Assembly (NCBI GenBank): GCA_902764705.1
Contig: CACWWZ010000016.1
Coordinates: 1-53,641 of the forward strand
Origin: an uncultured Prevotellaceae bacterium
Lineage (GTDB): Bacteria > Bacteroidota > Bacteroidia > Bacteroidales > Bacteroidaceae
DNA length: 53,641 bases
Direction of reading: 5' to 3'
Of the stretch, positions 17,697 to 26,644 are shown in pieces; position 1 is the first letter of the stretch; every line of letters starts with the position of its first letter. Under the pieces are notes generated by a model. The model saw nothing but the letters and a program-made list of their open reading frames with translations, did not search any database and was not told the DNA's origin. The position numbers and the translations under genes were made by a program.

Positions 17697-19643
17697 CTAT
17701 ATCAACGTCCCATATTCACTGCTATATCTGAGCATCTGGTGGGCATAGGACTCGGAATAGTTCACTTCGATGTCACAAATTTCACCCTTGTCGTCGTAGA
17801 CGGGAAGAAGTTGGGGATTGATAAATCCCTTATAGGGAGCCAGATTCAGCTTCTCGTAACGCGCCAGCACCTCTTGATGGATTACCGGATCGACCTGTAC
17901 GGCATAACGTTCCACCAACTGACGGGCAGCATCATAGTCACCCTCGCTCTTGATGCGCTGGATTTCAGCCAGCAAGCGTGCAAACAAACCGCGAAGGGCT
18001 TCGTAATCACTAATGTTCACAAAGGTTTTTCCTTCATGTTTTACTAACTGAATGACACCCTGCCCCTGTTCATAGCACCAATGGGTTATCAGTGCACGGT
18101 TGCGCATGTGAGCTTCCTCAATCTGTGCACCAGGTTGAATACGAATGAGCTGGGTAATCAGTCCGTTCATGATATAGGTATAGTATTGCGACTTATATGC
18201 TTCGCCATCGGGTACCAAACCCAGCTCGACGAGTTTGGCGTCGGCAATGTAGTAGAGTCCGAAAAGGTCGGCTCTCGCCTCCTCTATCGTATTGCCGTAG
18301 GCCTTCAGCGCATCGGGATCTGTGCCTGGCAACAGCTGTCCGCTTCCATGTCCCAGACATTCGTGCAAATCGGTATGAAGGTCATCGCACACGTCACCGT
18401 ATTTCTCTATCAATGAGAGCGTTGCGTCGTCTATGACAAACTCTTTCTTGAACCCGTTTCCGTGAGCTGCCTTGTTATAGGCATCGGTGATATTCGAGAT
18501 GGTAATGCTCTTCGAACCATACTCCGCACGAATCCAGTCTGCATTGGGAAGATTGATGCCGATGGCTGTCGACGGGTATTCATCGCCACCCAGCATCGCC
18601 GCACAGATGGCATTGGCCGTAACACCCTTCACCTGTGGCTTGCGGAAACGCGGATCGACGGGCGAATGGTCCTCAAACCACTGGGCATTGCGGCTGATAG
18701 TCTGTGTACGCTTGGTGGCTTCCAGGTCCTTGTATTCCACGATACCCTCCCATGAGCCTTTCAGTGCCAAAGGATCGCCATACACCTCGATGAATCCGTT
18801 GACGAAGTCTATCCTGCCTTCGTGTTCCGACACCCATTCAATGCAATAGTCATTGAACAGGCGCAGATCGCCACTACGATAGTATTGTATCAGAAGTTCG
18901 ATGATGCGGGATTGTCGGTCGTTCTCGGCAACACTCTTGGCTTTCTCCAACCAATAGACAATGTGCCGGATGGCATTGGCATAGCGCCCGTCAGCTGACC
19001 AGACTTCCTCGTGGACTCCCCTCTCGTCCTTGACCAGTGTCGAATTCAGACCATAGGATACAGGCTGCTTGTCGCCAGCGGCCAACGTTTTTCGTTGCTG
19101 ATAGAAGTCTTCTGCCTCCTGTTGGGTAACACCGTCATAGAAGTTACATGCCGATGTTGCCACCAAGTCTTCGCCATCGGCCTTGTTGACGCGTTTGGGC
19201 AATATGTCGGGATTGAAAATTACGGGCGACAATTCGTTGAACAACTCCTCTACCGTCTGTCCGGAACGCAACGGCAGTCGTGTGGCATCCACCAGCGTCA
19301 GCATCTGACGCAGATAATCGGCTGAGAACGCTGGAGTAAACTTCTCGCAACCATAGTGATGGTAAATGCCGTTGGAAAACCACAATCGCTTCAGATAGAC
19401 TTCCAAAGCGCGGAATTCGTCTGTATCGTGGGGAATACGCAAGTCGGTATATACCGTCTCGAGCATTTTACGGATGCGGAGATTATATTTGCCAAACTGG
19501 TCGAAGGTGATGTCGCGACCGAAAAGAGTCGCCTTCGACAGATAGTACACCAATATTTTTTGCGACAAAGATAATTGCTCAAATCCGTTTAAGCGGTATC
19601 TGAGCAATTGTAAGTCAGCGAAGCGTTCGTCTGAATAATTCAT
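17697..19643 (-). CDS. Dipeptidyl peptidase III (zinc metallopeptidase, family M49)
   Basis: DPP III removes N-terminal dipeptides. The 648-aa protein contains the M49 zinc motif HECLGH (about 427-432, Cys where animal enzymes have Leu, as in Bacteroides DPP III) and the third ligand in EEARADLFGLYY (about 454-465). It starts MNYSDERFADLQ with no signal peptide, so it should act in the cytoplasm. Its start overlaps the stop of the AraC-type regulator by 4 bp (19640-19643), which points to co-translation. The conserved segments upstream of the zinc site (e.g. GVTANAICAAMLGGDEYPSTAIGINLPN, shown here only in part as GINLPNADW) confirm the family. Confidence 0.93.
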   Translation of the reverse strand: MNYSDERFADLQLLRYRLNGFEQLSLSQKILVYYLSKATLFGRDITFDQFGKYNLRIRKMLETVYTDLRIPHDTDEFRALEVYLKRLWFSNGIYHHYGCEKFTPAFSADYLRQMLTLVDATRLPLRSGQTVEELFNELSPVIFNPDILPKRVNKADGEDLVATSACNFYDGVTQQEAEDFYQQRKTLAAGDKQPVSYGLNSTLVKDERGVHEEVWSADGRYANAIRHIVYWLEKAKSVAENDRQSRIIELLIQYYRSGDLRLFNDYCIEWVSEHEGRIDFVNGFIEVYGDPLALKGSWEGIVEYKDLEATKRTQTISRNAQWFEDHSPVDPRFRKPQVKGVTANAICAAMLGGDEYPSTAIGINLPNADWIRAEYGSKSITISNITDAYNKAAHGNGFKKEFVIDDATLSLIEKYGDVCDDLHTDLHECLGHGSGQLLPGTDPDALKAYGNTIEEARADLFGLYYIADAKLVELGLVPDGEAYKSQYYTYIMNGLITQLIRIQPGAQIEEAHMRNRALITHWCYEQGQGVIQLVKHEGKTFVNISDYEALRGLFARLLAEIQRIKSEGDYDAARQLVERYAVQVDPVIHQEVLARYEKLNLAPYKGFINPQLLPVYDDKGEICDIEVNYSESYAHQMLRYSSEYGTLI

Positions 19644-20167
19644 TTCTTAGAACTCTTCCTCTTCGAAATAGTCTTAGCAGCCTTGGCCTTCTTGCCCTTT
19701 ACATCTTTCGAGTCTTTTGCGGGCTTAGCAGGTTTCACCATTTCTCCCGGATGCAATGCAAGATGCTGAAGGCGGAACTGGCGTGGCGTCATCTTCATCA
19801 TCTTGTAGAACGATGCATAGAACGACTGTCTGTTGGAGAAGCCTACCATGTCGCTAACTTCCTCCATACGCAGTTTCTGATATCTGCGGTCTACAAGAAT
19901 GGCCATAGCCTCTTCAATACGGAACTTGTTGATGAACGAAGTGTAGTTCATGTGGAATCGTACATTGACAACCGCGGAAATGTAACGGGTGTTGGTTCCT
20001 AAGTCCTCGGCAAGTTTTTTGGCTGAATAATCTTTGTCCAGGTACTTTTTCTCCATGACGATGATGCGGTTGATCTTCTCTTTCATCTCATCCATCAACG
20101 TAGGGTTCACGAGACTCCGATAGTGAGCCTCTTTTTCTTTCTTTGCAGTAATATTATACTTCGTCAT
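19640..20167 (-). CDS. AraC-type DNA-binding regulator with a basic C-terminal tail
   Basis: This 175-aa protein consists mainly of an AraC/XylS DNA-binding domain (about 30-135). Its first HTH is YSAKKLAEDLGTNTRYISAVVN and its second is KLRMEEVSDMVGFSNRQSFYASFYKMMKMTPRQFR, ending in the family's 'TP.QFR' motif. No ligand-binding or membrane domain precedes it. The last 35 residues are Lys/Ala-rich (KPAKPAKDSKDVKGKKAKAA...), a histone-H1-like tail that could bind DNA or RNA non-specifically. It is first in an operon with DPP III and an AlkD-like protein. The regulatory target is unknown. Confidence 0.88.
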   Translation of the reverse strand: MTKYNITAKKEKEAHYRSLVNPTLMDEMKEKINRIIVMEKKYLDKDYSAKKLAEDLGTNTRYISAVVNVRFHMNYTSFINKFRIEEAMAILVDRRYQKLRMEEVSDMVGFSNRQSFYASFYKMMKMTPRQFRLQHLALHPGEMVKPAKPAKDSKDVKGKKAKAAKTISKRKSSKK

Positions 20168-20204
20168 ACCCTAATTGTTAAGGTGAATTACTAATATTTC
20201 GTTG

Positions 20205-20212
20205 CAAATATA
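20205..20212 (-). promoter_or_regulatory. -7 box for the AraC-DPP III-AlkD operon
   Basis: Minus strand TATATTTG, about 38 bp before the ATG at 20167. No good TTTG at the -33 distance is seen. Confidence 0.55.
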
Positions 20213-20299
20213 CGAAAAAAATTCCACACATGGTACATTTTTTTGCAAAAAAATATTAAAACTGTCAAAAAAATTGGATTGTTGCAACTTTTTGAGGTG

Positions 20300-21607
20300 C
20301 TAAAGTTCCTGCAAAAGTATATTTCTGCTGTCTTTCAGATAGTTAGACCTCATTTCGAGGGCTTCCTGCCAACGTCCTGTAAAGTACTTGCTGATGTCCA
20401 GATCTATCTTCCATTGTCCGTATGATTCCAAACGGTCAATCATCGTCCCTAATGTCAGGTTCCGGGTATCCATCGCGGGCACGAAACGACTGTCCTCTCC
20501 TTTCTCGTCGTTGGTGATTTCAATCAACAGCTCGGCATCAATCAGTTCGTAAACCAGATCCGTGACGAAACGGATGGGAATGGTAGTCTCTTCCCTCAGT
20601 TCCAACAGCGTATATGGCTTGCCGCCATCGGCAAAACGCTTGCAGATGCGGCTCATCAGCAACGAACAGAGCAGAATCTTGTAGCGATGACTGATTTCAC
20701 CCGCATTCGCGTCATAGTCGTAATAGTCCAGATTCTGGTTCGTATAGCACAACTCCGCGCCAAACAGACAGATGGTCCACGAAATCTGCGTCCACAGCAT
20801 GAACAGCGGCAGAGCGGCAAACGAGCCGTAGATGGCATTGTAGCTGGAGAGGAATATCTGCGAATGGATATACACAAACTGCAGTCCTTGCATGGCGATA
20901 CCAGCCAGTATGCCGGGCACGATGACACTCGACACCTTGACACGCGTATTGGGCATAAAGACGTACAGTGCAATAAACATCAGCGACATCAGCACATACG
21001 GCGACAAGTCTATCAGATACCTGACGGCGGCACTGAGCATTTGAAAGTCGGTCATTCCGTTGGCCACCGTAGCCAGGTAAATGCTGATACCCGAGGAGAG
21101 CACGATGAGAATGGGCGCCACGAAGAACATGGCCAGATAGTCGGTGAAGGTGCGAAACACAGAACGGCCCTTCTTCACCTGCCAAATCTCGTTGAACGCT
21201 TCCTCGATGTTGTTCACCAGCATCAATACCGTGTAGAGCATAAACAACAGGCCGATACCCAGGAAAATGCCGCTCTTGGTATGTACCAGATAACTGTTGA
21301 CGAAGCCGATGATGGTTTCTGCCACTTGCGGCTGGGTGGAAAGGGCATCGCGGAACCAAATCTCAATGTATTTGCTATAGCCGAATCCGCGGGCAATGGC
21401 AAAGACGACGGCACAGATGGGAACAATGGCCAGCAGCGTGGAATAGGTCAACGCCGAGGCCTTGGTCATGACTCGCTTGGCGGTAAAGAAACGGATAGCC
21501 AACAGCACCTTCTTCAGCACGTTGACAAAGAGGTAGCGCAGCGGCGACACGTCGCCCTGCGATATCCGCCAAATGCCGATTCTGAGAAATTGAATAATCC
21601 GCTTCAC
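20300..21607 (-). CDS. YihY/BrkB family inner-membrane protein
   Basis: The 435-aa protein starts at a GTG (21605-21607) with AGAG just upstream. Residues 45-290 carry the YihY/virulence factor BrkB fold (once misnamed RNase BN): AKRVMTKASALTYSTLLAIVPICAVVFAIARGFG and NNIEEAFNEIWQVKKGRS are its diagnostic parts, with about six membrane segments. The C-terminal 130 residues form a soluble domain resembling the winged-helix tail often fused in Bacteroidetes homologues (LRFADGGKPYTLLELREETTIP). The start is only about 19 bp from the 3' end of RNase P RNA on the same strand, so it may be partly transcribed from the rnpB promoter. The exact function is unknown. Confidence 0.88.
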   Translation of the reverse strand: MKRIIQFLRIGIWRISQGDVSPLRYLFVNVLKKVLLAIRFFTAKRVMTKASALTYSTLLAIVPICAVVFAIARGFGYSKYIEIWFRDALSTQPQVAETIIGFVNSYLVHTKSGIFLGIGLLFMLYTVLMLVNNIEEAFNEIWQVKKGRSVFRTFTDYLAMFFVAPILIVLSSGISIYLATVANGMTDFQMLSAAVRYLIDLSPYVLMSLMFIALYVFMPNTRVKVSSVIVPGILAGIAMQGLQFVYIHSQIFLSSYNAIYGSFAALPLFMLWTQISWTICLFGAELCYTNQNLDYYDYDANAGEISHRYKILLCSLLMSRICKRFADGGKPYTLLELREETTIPIRFVTDLVYELIDAELLIEITNDEKGEDSRFVPAMDTRNLTLGTMIDRLESYGQWKIDLDISKYFTGRWQEALEMRSNYLKDSRNILLQEL

Positions 21608-21625
21608 CTCTTTTTTTAAAATAAA

Positions 21626-21998
21626 AAAGCACTGCTCCTATAAGCCGGGTTCTGTAACTCTCCTTGCAGAGAGACGCCTGCCATTTATCTACTCCGTGGG
21701 TTACCTCACGGCTCTAGCATTCTACCCTCCGTCGTAGCCAAGAGGCTTCGGGCGGACAACCCTCAACCGACGGTATACATGAACTTGCAGCCTCCAGACG
21801 GAACAGCCCAGCAATCACCCGCTGGCTGGTGGGCTCTTACCCCACCTTCTCACCCTTACTCTTTCGAGCGGTTATTTTCTTCTTCCGGCTCCAGCTGTCA
21901 CCAACTGCTGGTACTTTCACCAGTGGAGCGTCCTATACTGCCCGGACTTTCCTCTCGTGCCATTTCCGACACCAGCGACAGACCGGAACACTGCTTTC
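21626..21998 (-). ncRNA. rnpB: RNase P RNA (bacterial type A-like)
   Basis: Read on the minus strand, this 373-nt RNA contains the universally conserved P4/CR segments: GAGGAAAGTCCGGGC near the 5' end (complement at about 21940-21955), AGGGTAGAATGCTAGAG and ACAGAACCCGGCTTAT near the 3' end. The ends pair as helix P1: AAAGCAGUGUUCC (5', from 21997) with GGAGCAGUGCUUU (3', down to 21626), 12 of 13 positions. A T-run follows. RNase P RNA removes the 5' leader of tRNA precursors. Short open frames on either strand of this region are artefacts. Confidence 0.95.
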
Positions 21999-22004
21999 AG
22001 GGTG

Positions 22005-22035
22005 CGAAGTTACGAATAATTATTCATATAAACAA
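22005..22035 (-). promoter_or_regulatory. Promoter of rnpB
   Basis: Minus strand: TTG (22033-22035), 20 bp, TAACTTCG (22005-22012). The -7 box has C in place of one T, and the RNA's 5' end falls 6-8 bp downstream. It is divergent from the carB promoter. Confidence 0.65.
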
Positions 22036-22074
22036 TAAAATGCAAGGAAAAGTGCAAAAAAAACACTAATTTGC

Positions 22075-22105
22075 TTTGTCTTTTGCATAAATCTTCGTAC
22101 CTTTG
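22075..22105 (+). promoter_or_regulatory. Promoter of carB
   Basis: TTTG (22075-22078), 19 bp, TACCTTTG (22098-22105): a textbook Bacteroidetes promoter. The expected start site, about 22110-22112, leaves a leader of roughly 62 nt before carB. Confidence 0.88.
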
Positions 22106-22114
22106 CAGCCCAGA

Positions 22115-22177
22115 ATGGAAAATCTACTGTTTGCTCGTATCGGGTCAAATAGTGGAAAAAAAAAACGCAGCAAATGA
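22115..22177 (+). CDS. Possible 20-codon leader peptide overlapping carB
   Basis: An ATG at 22115, only 3-5 nt after the expected transcript start, opens MENLLFARIGSNSGKKKRSK. The frame ends in a TGA (22175-22177) that overlaps the carB ATG (22174-22176) as ATGA. A run of ten A (22156-22165) lies inside it. If translated, it would couple to carB and could act as a regulatory leader; it may also be chance. No homologue is known to me. Confidence 0.35.
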   Translation: MENLLFARIGSNSGKKKRSK

Positions 22178-25100
22178 AAAAGGAAATGAAAAAGGTACTT
22201 GTTTTAGGTTCAGGCGCCTTGAAAATCGGACAGGCTGGCGAGTTTGACTATTCTGGCTCCCAGGCACTTAAAGCATTACGTGAAGAAGGCATTTCTTCCG
22301 TGTTAGTAAACCCCAACATCGCTACGATTCAGACCTCTGAAGGTATTGCCGACAAGGTATACTTTCAGCCGGTTACTACGCACTTCGTGACGGAAATCAT
22401 CAAGAAGGAGCGTCCTGACGGCATTCTGCTGGCCTTCGGTGGTCAGACCGCTTTGAACTGCGGTACTGAACTTTACCAGACAGGTGTGCTGAAAGAGTAT
22501 GGCGTCGAGGTGCTGGGAACCAGTGTCGAAGCCATAATGAATACGGAGGACCGCGACCTCTTTGTGAAGAAACTCGATGAGATTCAGCTGAAGACTCCCG
22601 TCTCGCACGCTGTCGAGAATATGGACGATGCCCTGAAGGCCGCCCACGAAATCGGTTTCCCCATCATGATCCGCTCGGCCTACGCACTGGGCGGTCTGGG
22701 CTCTGGCATCTGTCCTGACGAGAAGAAGTTCATCGAACTGGCTGAATCAGCATTCACCTTCGCTCCCCAGATTCTGGTCGAGGAATCGCTGAAGGGTTGG
22801 AAGGAGATTGAGTTCGAGTGCATCCGCGATGCCAACGACCACTGCTTCACCGTTGCCTCGATGGAGAATTTCGATCCTCTGGGTATCCACACCGGTGAGT
22901 CTATCGTCGTAGCTCCTACCTGTTCGCTCACCGACGAGCAGGTGAAAATGCTGCAGAAAATCACCATCCGCTGTGTGCGCCACCTGAACATTGTCGGCGA
23001 GTGCAACATCCAGTTTGCCTTCAATGCCGAGACCAACGACTACCGCATCATCGAGATTAACGCTCGCTTGAGCCGAAGCAGTGCATTGGCCTCAAAGGCA
23101 ACAGGTTATCCCCTCGCCTTCGTTGCTGCAAAGATTGCTTTGGGATACACCCTCGACCAGATTGGCGAGATGGGTACCACCTCATCGGCATACGTGGCTC
23201 CGAGCCTCGACTATATGATTTGTAAGATTCCCCGCTGGGACCTCACCAAGTTCGTGGGCGTCAGCCGTCAGATCGGTTCGTCCATGAAGTCTGTGGGCGA
23301 AATCATGTCCATCGGACGCTCGTTCGAGGAGATGATTCAGAAGGGTCTGCGCATGATCGGACAGGGCATGCACGGTTTCGTAGGCAACGACCACACGAAG
23401 TTCGACAACCTGGACGACGCACTGGCCAACCCCACCGACCTGCGTATCTTCGCCATCGCCCAGGCTCTGGAGGAGGGTTACACCATCGACCGCATCGAAG
23501 AGCTGACCAAGATCGACAAGTGGTTCCTGGTTCGTCTGAAGCACATCGTCGACCTGAAGCACGAACTGCAAAAATACAACTCGCTCGAGTCATTACCCAA
23601 CGAATTGCTGCTCGAAGTCAAGCAGTGCGGCTTCTCTGACTTCCAGATTGCCCGCTTCGTGCTGAAGCCTCAGGGTGGCAATATGGAGAAGGAGAATCTG
23701 GCCGTCCGTCAGCACCGCAAGCAGCAGGGCATCATGCCGTCGGTAAAGCGCATTCCCACCGTTGCCAGCGAGCATCCCGAGCTGACCAACTACCTGTATT
23801 TCACATACACCCATACGCCGGCCTTCGCACAGCCCAACGGCCAGCCTTACACACCCGCACACGATATTTCCTATTATAAAAACGAGAAGTCGGTCATCGT
23901 ACTCGGTTCTGGAGCCTACCGCATTGGTTCGTCTGTAGAGTTCGACTGGTGTTCGGTAAATGCCATCAACACCGCCCGCAAGCTGGGTTATAAGAGCATC
24001 ATGATCAACTACAACCCCGAGACCGTTTCTACCGACTACGACATGTGCGACCGTCTGTATTTCGACGAGCTGTCACTCGAGCGCGTCCTCGACGTCATCG
24101 ACCTCGAGCAGCCACGTGGTGTCATCGTCAGTGTGGGTGGACAGATTCCTAACAACCTCGCCATGAAGCTGCATCGTCAGGGTGTTCCCGTGCTGGGTAC
24201 CAGCCCTGTCGACATCGACCGTGCAGAGAACCGCGACAAGTTCTCGGCCATGCTCGACAAGTTGGGCATCGACCAGCCTCGTTGGCGCGCACTGACCTCG
24301 TTCGACGACGTCAAAGAGTTCGTCGAGGAGGTAGGCTACCCCGTGCTCGTGCGTCCTTCTTACGTACTCTCGGGTGCTGCCATGAACGTCTGCTACGATG
24401 ACGACGAGCTGCATCGCTTCCTGAATATGGCTACCGAGGTATCTAAGGAATTCCCCGTTGTGATTTCGAAGTTCATGACCGAGACCAAGGAGATTGAGTT
24501 CGACGCCGTTGCCGACAAGGGCGAAGTCGTCGAGTATGCCATCTCCGAACACGTAGAGTATGCCGGTGTGCACTCCGGCGACGCCACGATGGTGTTCCCT
24601 GCACAGCACATCTACTTCTCTACCATCCGTCAGATCAAGAAGATTTCGCGTAAGATTGCGAAAGAGCTCAATATCAGCGGACCGTTCAACATCCAGTTCC
24701 TCGCCAAGAACCGCGAGGTGAAGGTCATCGAGTGTAACCTGCGTGCGTCGCGTTCGTTCCCATTCGTCAGCAAGATCCTGAAGCGCAACTTCATCGAGAC
24801 CGCTACGAAAATCATGCTCGACGCCCCCTACTCTCGCCCCGACCGCTCAGAGTTCGACATCGACCGCATCGGCGTCAAGGCCAGCCAGTTCTCGTTTGCA
24901 CGTCTGCAGAATGCCGACCCCGTGCTCGGCGTCGACATGTCGTCAACCGGTGAGGTAGGCTGTCTGGGCGATGACCTCAACGAGGCTATGCTCAACTCGC
25001 TGATTGCCACCGGTTACCGTCTGCCCGCTGCTGGTTCCAACATCCTGATTTCGTCGGGTGCCGCCAAGGGTAAGGTGTCACTCCTCGAACCCGCATTGCA

Positions 25101-25440
25101 GCTCGTCAAGAAGGGCTACAAAGTCTATGCCACCGGTGGTACCGCCAAGTTCTTCAACGACAACGGCGTCCCCGCTACAGCCGTCAGCTGGCCCGACGAG
25201 GAAGGCGACAATAATGTGATGGACATGATAGCCCAGCACCAGTTCTCGCTCATCGTCAATGTGCCCAAGAACCACACCAAGCGCGAGCTCACCAACGGCT
25301 ATCGCATCCGTCGTGGCGCCATCGACCACAACATTCCTCTCATGACCAACATCCGTCTGGCCAAAGCATTTATCGAGGCCTTCACGGCACTCTCTCAGGA
25401 CGATATCAAGATCAAGTCTTGGCAGGAATATAACGCATAA
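22174..25440 (+). CDS. carB: Carbamoyl-phosphate synthase large subunit
   Basis: The 1088-aa protein makes carbamoyl phosphate from bicarbonate, ATP and ammonia delivered by CarA, feeding pyrimidine and arginine synthesis. It has two tandem ATP-grasp halves. The first begins KKVLVLGSGALKIGQAGEFDYSGSQA (residues 6-31) and the second KSVIVLGSGAYRIGSSVEFDWC (about 572-593), each with a full ATP-grasp set. Here the C-terminal methylglyoxal-synthase-like allosteric domain (about 945-1088, with VYATGGTAKF) is present. carA is not in the window. An ATG five codons in (22189) is an alternative start. The gene is rich in C-ending codons, as expected for high expression, and is followed after 5 bp by the flavodoxin gene. 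Confidence 0.96.
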   Translation: MKKEMKKVLVLGSGALKIGQAGEFDYSGSQALKALREEGISSVLVNPNIATIQTSEGIADKVYFQPVTTHFVTEIIKKERPDGILLAFGGQTALNCGTELYQTGVLKEYGVEVLGTSVEAIMNTEDRDLFVKKLDEIQLKTPVSHAVENMDDALKAAHEIGFPIMIRSAYALGGLGSGICPDEKKFIELAESAFTFAPQILVEESLKGWKEIEFECIRDANDHCFTVASMENFDPLGIHTGESIVVAPTCSLTDEQVKMLQKITIRCVRHLNIVGECNIQFAFNAETNDYRIIEINARLSRSSALASKATGYPLAFVAAKIALGYTLDQIGEMGTTSSAYVAPSLDYMICKIPRWDLTKFVGVSRQIGSSMKSVGEIMSIGRSFEEMIQKGLRMIGQGMHGFVGNDHTKFDNLDDALANPTDLRIFAIAQALEEGYTIDRIEELTKIDKWFLVRLKHIVDLKHELQKYNSLESLPNELLLEVKQCGFSDFQIARFVLKPQGGNMEKENLAVRQHRKQQGIMPSVKRIPTVASEHPELTNYLYFTYTHTPAFAQPNGQPYTPAHDISYYKNEKSVIVLGSGAYRIGSSVEFDWCSVNAINTARKLGYKSIMINYNPETVSTDYDMCDRLYFDELSLERVLDVIDLEQPRGVIVSVGGQIPNNLAMKLHRQGVPVLGTSPVDIDRAENRDKFSAMLDKLGIDQPRWRALTSFDDVKEFVEEVGYPVLVRPSYVLSGAAMNVCYDDDELHRFLNMATEVSKEFPVVISKFMTETKEIEFDAVADKGEVVEYAISEHVEYAGVHSGDATMVFPAQHIYFSTIRQIKKISRKIAKELNISGPFNIQFLAKNREVKVIECNLRASRSFPFVSKILKRNFIETATKIMLDAPYSRPDRSEFDIDRIGVKASQFSFARLQNADPVLGVDMSSTGEVGCLGDDLNEAMLNSLIATGYRLPAAGSNILISSGAAKGKVSLLEPALQLVKKGYKVYATGGTAKFFNDNGVPATAVSWPDEEGDNNVMDMIAQHQFSLIVNVPKNHTKRELTNGYRIRRGAIDHNIPLMTNIRLAKAFIEAFTALSQDDIKIKSWQEYNA

Positions 25441-25445
25441 TCACA

Positions 25446-26276
25446 ATGAAAGCAGTCAAACTATTCATGGCTATTGCAAGCATGCTGGTGGCAGGCGTAT
25501 CCTGCGCCCAGAAGAAAGAAGCTGTGAAAACACTGGTCGTGTACTACTCGCAGACATCGAACACCAAGACCGTGGCACAGCAGATGGCCACCCGTCTGGG
25601 TGCCGACATCAAGGAGATTCAGGCCGTCAAGCCCTACGACGGCGATTTCCAGGCCACCATCTCGCGTTCCATGAAGGACCGTCAGGACGGTGTCCTGCCC
25701 GAAATCAAGCCGCTCGACGTCGACTTCTCCAACTACGACGTCATCTTCCTCGGCTACCCCATCTGGTTCGGCACCTACGCCCCACCCGTCGAGACATTCC
25801 TCAAGCAAGTCGACCTCAGCGGCAAGAAGATCGTGCCTTTCTGCACCTTCGGCAGCGGTGGTCTCGACTCCAGCGTGAAGGACCTTGCCGCCTGTCAGCC
25901 CAAAGCCGATATTCTGCCCGGCTATGGTGTTCGTGCAGCACGTCTGAAGGCCGTTCCACAGGAAATCGACCAGTTCCTGAAGGCCGGTGGCTTCATCGAG
26001 GGTAACTACACCAAACTGGCTCCATTCCCCGAGCAGCATGCCGTCAGCGCCGACGAGTCGGCCATCTTCGACAAAGCCGTCGGCGACTACCCCATGATCA
26101 ATGCCAAGGCCGAGACTATGGCCCAGCGCACTATTCCCGGTGGCGTGGAATACCTGTTCACAGCCAAGGACACCCCACGCGGTGCTGGTCAGCAGATGCC
26201 CCCCGCAGGCACCATGAAGGTCTATGTCACCGTCCTCGACGGCCAGGCACCCGAATTCACGCAAGTCGTCAGATAA
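25446..26276 (+). CDS. Exported flavodoxin-like protein
   Basis: The 276-aa product has a hydrophobic leader MKAVKLFMAIASMLVAGVSCAQ. It could be cleaved by signal peptidase I before Q, or be a lipoprotein at Cys20, although the residues before Cys are not an ideal lipobox. Residues about 28-185 form a flavodoxin fold: VVYYSQTSNTKTVAQQ is the FMN phosphate loop, IFLGYPIWFGTYAPPVETFL the second flavin contact and PFCTFGSGGLDSS the third. The last about 60 residues (GGVEYLFTAKDTPRGAG...) form an extra beta-rich domain. It likely carries electrons outside the cytoplasm; the partner is unknown. It is transcribed with carB and closed by a terminator at 26299-26336. Confidence 0.85.
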   Translation: MKAVKLFMAIASMLVAGVSCAQKKEAVKTLVVYYSQTSNTKTVAQQMATRLGADIKEIQAVKPYDGDFQATISRSMKDRQDGVLPEIKPLDVDFSNYDVIFLGYPIWFGTYAPPVETFLKQVDLSGKKIVPFCTFGSGGLDSSVKDLAACQPKADILPGYGVRAARLKAVPQEIDQFLKAGGFIEGNYTKLAPFPEQHAVSADESAIFDKAVGDYPMINAKAETMAQRTIPGGVEYLFTAKDTPRGAGQQMPPAGTMKVYVTVLDGQAPEFTQVVR

Positions 26277-26298
26277 CAATATTTTTACGACATAAATG

Positions 26299-26336
26299 GG
26301 AGATCAGTTCACCAGAACTAGTCTCCTATTTTTTTT
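26299..26336 (+). terminator. Intrinsic terminator of carB-flavodoxin
   Basis: GGAGA (26299-26303) pairs with TCTCC (26322-26326), and inside it GTTC pairs with GAAC. The stem is followed by TATTTTTTTT. It is 23 bp past the flavodoxin stop. Confidence 0.85.
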
Positions 26337-26360
26337 ACCTTTTTACTTTTTTACCTTTTA

Positions 26361-26438
26361 GAACGTCATCTATGGGTCGTCCGTGACGTTCCTTCCACTC
26401 GAAGATACGTCATCTTACGGTCGTTCCGATGATACTTT
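26361..26438. repeat. 78-bp dispersed repeat, right copy (inverted relative to 1-78)
   Basis: Seventy-seven of 78 bases equal the reverse complement of 1-78. It starts directly after a T-rich tract (26326-26360) behind the carB operon terminator and lies in the non-coding stretch 26277-26997. Confidence 0.9.
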
Positions 26439-26456
26439 ACTCCCCTAAACCATCAT

Positions 26457-26533
26457 CGGAACACCTCGTAGATGACTGCGGAACAACCTGAAGGTGACGT
26501 CGGAACAACCTGAAGGTGACGTCGGAACGACCC
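26457..26533. repeat. 22-bp tandem array related to the 78-bp repeat
   Basis: Units start at 26457, 26479, 26501 and 26523 (partial). Two are identical with the core CGGAACAACCTGAAGGTGAC; the first is diverged (CGGAACACCTCGTAGATGAC). The core is close to CGGAACGACCGTAAGGTGAC in the 78-bp repeat. No spacers occur, so this is not CRISPR. Confidence 0.88.
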
Positions 26534-26644
26534 AAAGTTTCTTTTAAATACCTTCTTTGCATCGTTTAGATAGTAACTTATAGGATACTCCAGCCGTCCG
26601 GACACGGTACAAGTGGCGTTGTAGCAGGGGCTCCGAGGCCTTCT

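Noticed and set aside
21779-22069. Open frames over RNase P RNA
   Set aside because: The region is fully explained by rnpB; the frames are by-products of its conserved sequence.
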